Origin: Chthonomonas sp. UBA6659
GTDB lineage: Bacteria > Armatimonadota > Fimbriimonadia > Fimbriimonadales > Fimbriimonadaceae
Direction of reading: 5' to 3'
Assembly (NCBI GenBank): GCA_002455425.1
Contig: DKKT01000006.1
Span: 1,180 to 30,264, forward strand
DNA length: 29,085 nucleotides
Shown: one piece after another, positions 22,566 to 29,085 of the stretch
Layout of the letters: the number at the start of each line of letters is the position of its first letter
Position numbering within the stretch: the stretch's first letter is position 1
Notes under the pieces: model-generated
Told to the model about the DNA's origin: nothing
The model's database searches: none
Seen by the model: the letters and a program-made list of their open reading frames with translations, nothing else
Position numbers and translations under genes: made by a program

Positions 22566-24386
22566 ATGGGCATTTTGCGTGGACTTGGGGTGGGAATCGC
22601 TTTGATTTCGGGGGCGGCTTGGGCCGCCCCGACGTTTCGGGCTGTCGGTTCGACCCTTTACGTCAACGAATCGCCCGTCCTGACCCTGAAGCTCGGTGTC
22701 GGGCGGGAGTCTCCGGGGGGCAGGGTCGCGAAGATCGCGGCCACTCTGCGGCAAGCGAAGTCGTGGACTCCGGTCGCGACCTCCAAGGTGGACGGTGATA
22801 TCGTCCTTGCCGCCGGCGGCACGCCGGTCGTCCGGATCACCGCGGCGGAAGCGAGGGCATGGGACAAGCCGCTGCCGACCCTTGCCGGCAACTGGTCTAA
22901 GGCCCTCAAAGAAGCGCTCGAACTCCCGGCTCTCAGGGTCGAGGCGCGGGTTCTCCGGGTCGGGATCGGAGCCGAAGCGTTTGTGACCCTCACGGGAAGT
23001 GCGGCGGCGGGCGCCCAAGTCGAATCAGGGAATAGCGCCGTGTTCTCGGCGTCGAAAGCTCCGTTGGGGATTCGGCTCAAGGGGTTCAAGCGAGGCGGTT
23101 CGAAGCTGACGATTCGTTCGGAGGGCACGGTAATGTCCGTGCCGGTCGAGGTCGTGCCCCTCGCGGCCTCCTTCCCCCAATCCACTTCGGCGACGGTCAT
23201 CGGTGATCCAGCGACGACCGATGCGATCGCGGGTGCGATCGAGTCTTCGGCTCAGCGGACATTGAAAACGGCCCCGAATGCAGTGGTGGAGGTGTTGAGC
23301 GTCTCCAGCGATGCGATCGGCATGGGGTCGACGGTGACGGTTCAGGCGCGCGTCCGAGTCACGGCACCGAACATGTTTCCGTCGGAGGGAATCGTCCAGG
23401 CGAGGGTTACGAACCTCTCGCTCGCGCTTCGACGCGAAAGCGAACTGTGGTACTGCAATTACCCCGAGAACGTCGTCTCGACCGGAAACCTCTTTGCGGC
23501 GGACCTCCGCGAAGGCGCCCCGGCTCGGATGCTCTACCATCACATCAATCAGACGCGGCGTCCCCTGGTGATCCAGGTCTTGGCCAAGAACCCCTACGAT
23601 ACGCCCGTGAAGATCGCGATCATCCCGGGCGACGGCCGCCCCCACACCGATCCGGTTCGCGTCGGGCTCGATGCGGGGGAGCGGTTCGTGCGTGGCTACC
23701 TGACTGGTTCAGGCGAAGTCGTGACGATTCCCGCCGGGAAGACGATCCCGATCGCGATGAGACGCCTCGCTCCCGGCGAGACGATGAGCGGCCTCTGCTA
23801 CCTGCGGCTCCTACCGGGCGGACCAAGCCGGATTCCGATGCGGACCGACGCCGTCGAAGTCGACTCGATCGACAAGTCATGGATCGCAGCGTCGCGGACC
23901 GAACGGCCCTGGGGCCGGGCGGTGGCTCGCGATCTTCGCTCGAGCGAGCTCGGAGCGCTCGAGTCGAGCCCGTACATCTTTCCCGAACCGTTCAAGGAGG
24001 TCGACAGCACGTTCCAAGTCGGGGGCCGGTTCCAGTTCATTCGGGTCGGCCAGAAGCCGATTACGAGTGCGGACGATCTCAAGCAGCTGGACGGAAACTT
24101 CGGCGTGATCTACACGGTGCGGACGCGAATCGAAAATCCGACCGAGAAGGCCACGCAGGTCGAAGTCGTTTTCGAGGCGAGCGCCGGATACTCGGGTGCG
24201 ATCTTCGTGGTGAACGGGCAGTACCAGCGCGCCCCACTTCTGATGTCGAAGGCGGAATACGTCGTACGGAAAGTGACGCTAGCTCCCGGGGCAGCCCAGG
24301 ATCTCACGATCATGACGATCCCACTTTCCGGCAGTAGCTATCCGGCGACGATCACAGTCAGGCCTACCGGGGTCGCGCTGTTCTGA
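22566..24386 (+). CDS. Large exported protein of unknown function
   Basis: A 606-residue protein with signal peptide at about 1-20 (ILRGLGVGIALISGAAWA). The first 120 residues (STLYVNESPVLTLKLGVG, then GGRVAKIAATLRQA and ITAAEARAWDKPLPTLAGNW) resemble the periplasmic preamble of some bacterial MscS-like proteins that reads RA..I..RL ... DA...G....LA..W. From about 300 (ELWYCNYPENVVSTGNLFAA, then RMLYHHINQTRRPLVIQVLA) it resembles a segment seen in Firmicutes proteins with copper-amine-oxidase-like N-terminal domains. Both likenesses are from memory. It ends in a beta-rich domain. The ATG at 22566 is 12 nt after TATCTT; in-frame sequence upstream is out of character and overlaps glyA. Confidence 0.78.
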   Translation: MGILRGLGVGIALISGAAWAAPTFRAVGSTLYVNESPVLTLKLGVGRESPGGRVAKIAATLRQAKSWTPVATSKVDGDIVLAAGGTPVVRITAAEARAWDKPLPTLAGNWSKALKEALELPALRVEARVLRVGIGAEAFVTLTGSAAAGAQVESGNSAVFSASKAPLGIRLKGFKRGGSKLTIRSEGTVMSVPVEVVPLAASFPQSTSATVIGDPATTDAIAGAIESSAQRTLKTAPNAVVEVLSVSSDAIGMGSTVTVQARVRVTAPNMFPSEGIVQARVTNLSLALRRESELWYCNYPENVVSTGNLFAADLREGAPARMLYHHINQTRRPLVIQVLAKNPYDTPVKIAIIPGDGRPHTDPVRVGLDAGERFVRGYLTGSGEVVTIPAGKTIPIAMRRLAPGETMSGLCYLRLLPGGPSRIPMRTDAVEVDSIDKSWIAASRTERPWGRAVARDLRSSELGALESSPYIFPEPFKEVDSTFQVGGRFQFIRVGQKPITSADDLKQLDGNFGVIYTVRTRIENPTEKATQVEVVFEASAGYSGAIFVVNGQYQRAPLLMSKAEYVVRKVTLAPGAAQDLTIMTIPLSGSSYPATITVRPTGVALF

Positions 24387-24466
24387 CCCTCGGAGAATCC
24401 CGGTAAGGTTGCGCGTTTCCTTGGTGACCGCGGGCCTGGGATCGGGTCGTCGGGGCCGGCCGCATG

Positions 24467-24593
24467 TAGAATGATGGCGTTGGGTGCCTGAATCCGAGAA
24501 CTTTCGACCTTCAGGCGCGCTCTAAAAGGTGAGTTCGTCGTCGCGCTCGGGCGCGACGCGCCGACCTCGCTTCGATTGGATTGGAGGTTCTGT
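24467..24593 (+). promoter_or_regulatory. Promoter and structured 5' leader of dockerin-like gene 2
   Basis: TAGAAT (24467-24472) would start a leader of about 115 nt, the longest in the window. It holds two stems. GCCTGAA (24486-24492) pairs with TTCAGGC (24510-24516). CGTCGCGC (24539-24546) pairs with GCGCGACG (24551-24558) around a TCGG tetraloop. Then comes the Shine-Dalgarno GGAGG (24583-24587), 6 nt before the TTG start. It matches no riboswitch class I know. Confidence 0.45.
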
Positions 24594-25979
24594 TTGAACA
24601 GCTTGAGCAAGTTCGTTGCCGTCGTTGCCGTCTTCAGCGCGGGCATGGCGATCTCTTCGGCGCAGGTGCGTCCATTGCATCGCGTCAGCAAAGGCGAAGA
24701 GGCGGTCCCCTTGCGCATCGCCCCGATCGGCCCGGGTCTGCAACTTCGCGGCCCTTGGCGCGACTATGTCGAGAACCCCTCGATCCAGGTTCCGGTGTGG
24801 CAGGTCTCGTACGACTCCTACGAGGGCGACGCCGGAGGGGTGCCGACCGATACGATCTATGGTCCGAGCCTCGGTCTCGGAGCCGAGCGCTGGTTCCTCG
24901 GCGACTTCTACCACAACCCGTTTTCCGCCGACGACTGCGTCCTGGCGCCGGGGACCGGCGGGAAGGTTGCGGAGCGCGTGCAACTCGGATGGTTCTGGAA
25001 CCCGATCTCACCCGAGCGCATGCTGATTGCCGTTTACGTCGCCGACAACTTCGGAGCCACCGATGCGGGCCCGTCGTTCGGCTTCGAGTACTCCGGCGTC
25101 CTCATCGACTACGGGGTCGTCGCCGCGAGCACGGCGTACAAGCGATCCGACGTGAAGCTCAAGGGTCTTGCCGGAGATCCGCAGGTCGTGGCTCGAGAAG
25201 GCGTTCTCCCACTCCCGTGGGACGGCAACGGCGCGATCGTCATGCAGATTCTCACCCTCGACGCATTCAACAACCTGGTTCCGGCTTCGACCGCCCAGCC
25301 GATGCTGTGGGGAACGCGTTGGGCCTCCAACCCCGATTACCCCGGAACCAACCCGAGCCGTTCCGATCGGTACAAGTGGGACGATGACAATCCGACCGAT
25401 CTGATCCACCAGACCGGCGCCACCGGCGAGCGGTACGACTATGACTACGGGATCGGCTCACCCCCGCGGATTCTCAACAATATGGTCGCTCTCTTCGTCG
25501 ACCAGAATGCCGAGTACATCGGGGGCACGATCGACTTCCAGGACATCAGCCCGACCACGACCCGACCGATCAAAACCGCGACGCTCGAGATCCGACAGAG
25601 CGGCAACATCGTCGATCTGTACACGGTTGGGATCAGCGCATCCGGCCAGTTCCAGGTTCCTGCTCCGTCGACGCCGGGCGTTTACGAAATCTCTTGCGTC
25701 GACTCGACGTTCCTCCGACGGACGGTCGGGCCGGTCACGACCACCGGTGCCCCGGGTGTGCGCTCGGTCGGCCCCATGACGATGCTCAACGGCAACATCA
25801 CCGGCGACGATCCCGGGACGATCGACTCCGACGACTTCGATCTGCTCGTCGCGGCGTTCGGATCGAACCCAGGTTCGGGCAACTGGAACATCTCTGCCGA
25901 CCTCGACCGCAGCGACCTCGTCGATTCAGACGACTTCGACATCCTGGTGAAGAACTTCGGGTTCTCCGGAAATCCGTAG
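24594..25979 (+). CDS. Secreted protein with C-terminal dockerin-like module (2)
   Basis: A 461-residue exported protein with signal peptide at about 1-23 (SKFVAVVAVFSAGMAISSAQ). The middle 375 residues have aromatic, Asp-rich beta-like stretches (PSLGLGAERWFLGDFYHNPF, then FEYSGVLIDYGVVAAST) and match no domain I recognise. The C terminus (401-461) carries the same paired module as the protein at 10271-11689. It has DSDDFDLLVAAFGSNPGSGN, then DLDRSDLVDSDDFDILVKNF. It ends in a short SGNP extension. The TTG start is chosen because GGAGG lies 6 nt upstream and the signal peptide begins there. A terminator follows. Two proteins with one tail suggest a shared anchoring or sorting partner outside the window. 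Confidence 0.87.
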   Translation: MNSLSKFVAVVAVFSAGMAISSAQVRPLHRVSKGEEAVPLRIAPIGPGLQLRGPWRDYVENPSIQVPVWQVSYDSYEGDAGGVPTDTIYGPSLGLGAERWFLGDFYHNPFSADDCVLAPGTGGKVAERVQLGWFWNPISPERMLIAVYVADNFGATDAGPSFGFEYSGVLIDYGVVAASTAYKRSDVKLKGLAGDPQVVAREGVLPLPWDGNGAIVMQILTLDAFNNLVPASTAQPMLWGTRWASNPDYPGTNPSRSDRYKWDDDNPTDLIHQTGATGERYDYDYGIGSPPRILNNMVALFVDQNAEYIGGTIDFQDISPTTTRPIKTATLEIRQSGNIVDLYTVGISASGQFQVPAPSTPGVYEISCVDSTFLRRTVGPVTTTGAPGVRSVGPMTMLNGNITGDDPGTIDSDDFDLLVAAFGSNPGSGNWNISADLDRSDLVDSDDFDILVKNFGFSGNP

Positions 25980-25993
25980 AAAGTCGCACTGTT

Positions 25994-26037
25994 GCGGGCC
26001 GAGCCGCGCATTCGCGCGGTCCGGCCCGCTTTGTTTC
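25994..26037 (+). terminator. Rho-independent terminator after dockerin-like gene 2
   Basis: GCGGGCCG..CCGCGC pairs with GCGCGG..CGGCCCGC around ATTC, with one 2-nt internal mismatch, and is followed by TTTGTTT. It lies between convergent stop codons and touches the end of the LOR/SDH gene. Confidence 0.85.
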
Positions 26038-27256
26038 AGCCTCGAAGCAAAGCAAGGAGCTGCTTGACGAAGAACTCGCAATCGGTGACGAGGCCGACGG
26101 CTTGGTGGGTTCCGCGGTCTGTCAACTTGATCACGGTGTCGGCGTCGCTATCCACACAGTAGGTCTTGACCGAGGCAGGGAGGATGTTGCCGGTTGCAAC
26201 GCTATGGAGCGTCGTCGCAACCATCAGCGCAACCCCCACGCCGCCCAGATGAGCGCGCATCGCGTCTTGAGCCCGAACGTTGTCCGTGATGACGTCGGGA
26301 AGGGGACCATCGTCGCGTATCGAGCCGCAGAGCACGAAGGGAATCGGTTGCTTCACACACGTGTACATCACGCCACGGGGGATGAGGCCTTGCTGTACCG
26401 CGGCCGCGATCGAGCCGGCGCGGCGAACGCGGTTGATCGCGCGGAGATGGTGGGTATGGCCATGAGGCACGCTCCGACCCTGCTCGAGGTCGACCCCGAG
26501 CGACGTTCCGAGCATCGCGGCCTCGATGTCGTGGGCGGCCAGCGCATTGCCTGCGAACAGCACGTCGATCCATCCCAGCCGGATGAGTTCGGAGAGTTCA
26601 CCCGCGCACCCGCTGTGGATGATCGCGGGGCCACCGACCAGCAGCACCTTCTTTCCGTGCTCCTTGGCGGTACGCATCGCGGCCGCGCAGTGGGCGATCA
26701 TGCGCCCCTTGGGGCGCTCGCTGCTGACCTCGTTGGCCATGAACCGGAATTCGTCTTCGTCGCGCTCTTCGCTTTCGTCAGGGACGACGCGGACGCCGTC
26801 GAAGCCGACGACGAATTGGTCGCGAGCCCGGGCGGCGTGCATCGGCCGGGTTTCGGCTCGCCAGCGGTCATGGTCCTTCCAGACGCGGATGCCGCAGTCC
26901 ATTTCGATGTTCTCGACCTCAAGCCACTGGTCCTCGATCCGCACTTCGGTCGTGAAGTTGGTCGTTGAATAGAATCCTTCGGGGAGAACGCCGTCCACGT
27001 CGGCTTCGGCGATTTCTGCGTTTTCGATCGAGAATTCAGCCCCGAACGGTCGACACGCGGAAAGGGCTTGGCCGAGATCGTGGGCGTTCGAGGCTTGCAG
27101 GATCAGCTCGATGAGCGAGGGGTCGGTGCTGTTTTCGCCGATTCGAAACTTCTTGACCTGGAATCGGACTCCGTGGGCGTCGAGGGTGGAGAAGACCTTG
27201 TTCAGGGTCTGCTCGTCGATGAGATGGCCTTCGATGGAGATCCGTTCCGTGATCAC
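26036..27256 (-). CDS. TIGR00300 / LOR-SDH domain protein (archaeal-type ornithine cyclodeaminase-like)
   Basis: A 406-residue stand-alone LOR/SDH protein. Residues 1-100 match the small N-terminal domain (ISIEGHLIDEQTLNKVFSTL). The rest is the NAD-binding-type core: HGKKVLLVGGPAIIHSGCAGEL, GWIDVLFAGNALAAHDIEAA, SVPHGHTHHLRAINRVRRAG, VLCGSIRDDGPLPDVITDN and a late TYCVDSDADTVIKLTDRGT. Methanogen members (MJ1480/MMP1218 type) are reported ornithine cyclodeaminases that make proline. A related domain forms the C-terminal part of cyanobacterial ArgZ/AgrE. Ornithine-to-proline conversion is therefore the best guess, not proven here. The GTG start has CACAAT 6 nt upstream. It is divergent from fhs. 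Confidence 0.85.
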   Translation of the reverse strand: MITERISIEGHLIDEQTLNKVFSTLDAHGVRFQVKKFRIGENSTDPSLIELILQASNAHDLGQALSACRPFGAEFSIENAEIAEADVDGVLPEGFYSTTNFTTEVRIEDQWLEVENIEMDCGIRVWKDHDRWRAETRPMHAARARDQFVVGFDGVRVVPDESEERDEDEFRFMANEVSSERPKGRMIAHCAAAMRTAKEHGKKVLLVGGPAIIHSGCAGELSELIRLGWIDVLFAGNALAAHDIEAAMLGTSLGVDLEQGRSVPHGHTHHLRAINRVRRAGSIAAAVQQGLIPRGVMYTCVKQPIPFVLCGSIRDDGPLPDVITDNVRAQDAMRAHLGGVGVALMVATTLHSVATGNILPASVKTYCVDSDADTVIKLTDRGTHQAVGLVTDCEFFVKQLLALLRG

Positions 27257-27262
27257 GGGTCT

Positions 27263-27268
27263 ATTGTG
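27263..27268 (-). promoter_or_regulatory. Leaderless-type -10 hexamer CACAAT
   Basis: CACAAT ends 6 nt before the GTG start of the LOR/SDH gene. With CACGAT at 27322-27327 it forms a second divergent leaderless pair. Confidence 0.4.
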
Positions 27269-27321
27269 AAGGGTTCAGGCGACGCGTTTTTTCACCACAG
27301 GCGCATCGAACGCGGGCGTGC

Positions 27322-27327
27322 CACGAT
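27322..27327 (+). promoter_or_regulatory. Leaderless-type -10 hexamer CACGAT
   Basis: CACGAT ends 6 nt before the fhs ATG. A GGAG lies in the 6-nt spacer but only 2 nt from the ATG, too close to act as a Shine-Dalgarno. Confidence 0.35.
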
Positions 27328-27333
27328 GGAGAC

Positions 27334-28968
27334 ATGACGAACCTCTCGATCGCTCAAGCCGCGACACTTCGTCCGATCTCGGAGATCGCCGAGGTCGCCG
27401 GGATCGACGCCGCCGACTACGAACCGCTCGGGCGGTCCAAGGCGAAGCTCTCGACGACCGGCGTCGAGAGGTTCCGGACTCGATCCTCGAACGGGAAGCT
27501 GGTGCTCGTCACCGCGATCACGCCAACGCCGTCCGGAGAGGGGAAGACGACGGTCACGGTCGGACTGTCCCAGGGCCTGCGCAGGATCGGGAAGACGGCG
27601 ATCCCGGCCATTCGCGAGCCGGCACTCGGGCCGGTTCTCGGTAACAAGGGGGGCGCTTGCGGTGGTGGATATAGCCAGGTGCTACCGATGGAGGACATCA
27701 ATCTCTTCTTCACCGGCGACTTCCCGGCGATCTCGGCAGCCCACAACCTGCTCTCCGCGATCCTCGACGCCCGGCTTCACCACGGCAATGATCTCCACTT
27801 CGATCCACGGTTTCCGACGTGGCCGCGGACGATGGACATGAACGATCGTGCGCTGCGCGAGATCGTGGTCGGGCTGGGCGGTACGGCGAACGGCTATGCC
27901 CGCGAAGACGGCTTCGTCGTGACGCCGGCGAGTGAAGTGATGGCGATCCTGTGCCTCTCGAGAACGTTACAGGAATTGAAGGAGCGGTTGGGCCGTTGCC
28001 TCGTCGGCGTGACGATCAAGCGCGAGCCGGTGTTCGCTCGTGACCTGAACGCCCATCACGCCATGACGGCCCTCCTCCGTGATGCGATCCGGCCGAATCT
28101 GGTCCAGACGATCGAGGGCGGACCCGCCCTCGTCCACGGCGGACCTTTCGCGAACATCGCGCATGGGTGCTCGACGATCATCGGGACGGAGTGCGGGCTC
28201 GGATTGGCCGAGTACACGATCACTGAGGCCGGATTCGCTTCCGATCTTGGGGCCGAGAAGTTCCTCAACATCGTCTGCCCGCTTCTCGGTCGGGGTCCGA
28301 ACGCGATCGTGTTGGTCGCGACGATTCGTGCCCTCAAGCACCACGGCGGGGGCGATCTCGAAGTCGGCTTCGCGAACCTTCAACGCCATATCCGGCATCT
28401 CACCCAATACGGTCCGCCGGTGGTAGTGGCGATCAACCGCTTCGTCGACGATACGCCCGAGGAGACCGAGTTGGTCCGGGCTTGGTGCGAACGGGAAGGC
28501 GTGCGGGCCGTCCCCAGCGATCCTTGGAACTCGGGCGGCCCCGGCTGCGAGGAATTGGCCGCCGCGGTGGCCGAGGCAGCCTCACGGCCCTCGACGTTCG
28601 AGTCCCTCTACAACGATGCGATGACCTTCGAAGACCGGCTTCAGACCGTCGTGACGCGCGTCTATGGCGGGGCCGGGTTCGAACTCAGCGAAACAGCGCG
28701 CAAGCGTCTCGAATGGACCGAGAAGCACGGATTCGGGAAACTGCCCATCTGCATGGCGAAGACCCCGGCCAGCTTTTCCGACGACCCGAGTCGGTTCGGC
28801 GCCCCGGAGGGCTTCACGATCCACATTCGCGAGCTGAGGACTTCGATCGGGGCCGGGTTCATCGTTCCGGTCTCGGGCGAAATCCTGCTGATGCCCGGGC
28901 TTGGCAAGGCACCCGCAGCCTTTCAGATCGATGTGGACGCGGCGGGGCGAATCACGGGGCTCTTCTGA
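27334..28968 (+). CDS. fhs: Formate--tetrahydrofolate ligase
   Basis: A 544-residue enzyme that uses ATP to join formate to tetrahydrofolate, giving 10-formyl-THF. The P-loop is TPTPSGEGKTT (63-73). Other family blocks are EPALGPVLGNKGGACGGGYSQ, DINLFFTGDFPAISAAHNLL, GPALVHGGPFANIAHGCSTI and TEAGFASDLGAEKF. Near the C terminus are KTPASFSDDP and SGEILLMPGLGKAPAA. Length is slightly below the usual 555-560, with no block missing. It supplies purine and formyl-Met synthesis or acetogenic/reductive C1 flow. No folD is in the window, but glyA lies 5 kb upstream. The start is set by the family N terminus (PISEIAEVAGI) and the -10 hexamer. Confidence 0.97.
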   Translation: MTNLSIAQAATLRPISEIAEVAGIDAADYEPLGRSKAKLSTTGVERFRTRSSNGKLVLVTAITPTPSGEGKTTVTVGLSQGLRRIGKTAIPAIREPALGPVLGNKGGACGGGYSQVLPMEDINLFFTGDFPAISAAHNLLSAILDARLHHGNDLHFDPRFPTWPRTMDMNDRALREIVVGLGGTANGYAREDGFVVTPASEVMAILCLSRTLQELKERLGRCLVGVTIKREPVFARDLNAHHAMTALLRDAIRPNLVQTIEGGPALVHGGPFANIAHGCSTIIGTECGLGLAEYTITEAGFASDLGAEKFLNIVCPLLGRGPNAIVLVATIRALKHHGGGDLEVGFANLQRHIRHLTQYGPPVVVAINRFVDDTPEETELVRAWCEREGVRAVPSDPWNSGGPGCEELAAAVAEAASRPSTFESLYNDAMTFEDRLQTVVTRVYGGAGFELSETARKRLEWTEKHGFGKLPICMAKTPASFSDDPSRFGAPEGFTIHIRELRTSIGAGFIVPVSGEILLMPGLGKAPAAFQIDVDAAGRITGLF

Positions 28969-29016
28969 GCGCACCGCGTGATCGAGAAGAGCACGCCTTG
29001 TACAGACTACGATGGG

Positions 29017-29085
29017 GTGCCGAGTGGGTTTGAAGAGCGGATCGTCGACACCTTGCCCACCCACCCCGCGCAGGCCGGCTTAGCC
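29017..29085 (+). CDS. Possible start of a further gene, cut by the window edge
   Basis: From a GTG at 29017 a frame stays open to the edge (begins MPSGFEERIVDTLPTHPAQA). TACGAT lies at 29008-29013 but only 3 nt before the GTG, so the start is doubtful. There are only 23 codons to judge. It could equally be intergenic sequence. Confidence 0.25.
   Translation, partial: MPSGFEERIVDTLPTHPAQAGLA

Noticed and set aside
24471..24490. Mini-ORF (ATG GCG TTG GGT GCC TGA) just after TAGAAT
   Set aside because: It starts 1-2 nt after the -10, before any plausible transcription start, so it is unlikely to be translated.

Overview
The window is about 29 kb of GC-rich bacterial chromosome, densely packed with genes on both strands. 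I infer an Armatimonadota-like organism, most likely of the Fimbriimonadia type. The reasons are a DUF1800 protein, two secreted proteins ending in a paired dockerin-like DSDDFD..LV..FG module, a Gram-negative style lipoprotein, and a Firmicutes-like G5-3D/rsmA gene pair. This is a judgement from protein character; no marker gene was compared.

Layout. 1-298 holds no gene but has an inverted-repeat element flanked by direct repeats. 299-2342 (minus) is a compact run of a small hypothetical gene, an ABC-2 permease and a PEP-mutase/methylisocitrate-lyase family enzyme. 2452-5919 (plus) holds a calcium-loop/YDTS-repeat protein coupled to a DUF1800 protein, then a CBS-pair protein and a lipoprotein. 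5909-7306 (minus) is a DUF4236-J-domain fusion of clearly lower GC, probably acquired. 7361-10122 (minus) holds a glycosyltransferase and a secreted subtilase. 10271-11689 is the first dockerin-like secreted protein, closed by a strong terminator. 11754-13768 (minus) holds a membrane protein, a GNAT acetyltransferase and a DUF1579 protein. 13828-18557 (plus) holds a CocE/alpha-amino-ester-hydrolase-like enzyme, a G5-3D cell-wall protein translationally coupled to rsmA, and an acyl-CoA dehydrogenase. 18570-20285 (minus) is a GAF-GAF histidine kinase. 20651-24386 (plus) holds two tandem tatA genes, glyA and a large exported protein. 24594-25979 is the second dockerin-like protein. 26036-27256 (minus) is a LOR/SDH (TIGR00300) protein, divergent from fhs at 27334-28968.

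How the genes relate. glyA and fhs both feed one-carbon units into tetrahydrofolate. The LOR/SDH protein points to ornithine/proline or related amino-acid metabolism. The tat pair, subtilase, lipoprotein, 3D protein and dockerin-like proteins all serve export or the cell envelope.

The most striking signal that is not a gene is promoter placement. At about a dozen starts, on both strands, a -10-like hexamer of the form (T/C)ANNNT lies exactly 6 (once 7) nucleotides before the start codon, with no Shine-Dalgarno sequence. This implies leaderless mRNAs. A contrasting set of mostly exported proteins has a -10-like element farther upstream plus a strong Shine-Dalgarno sequence, and two of these genes end in intrinsic terminators.
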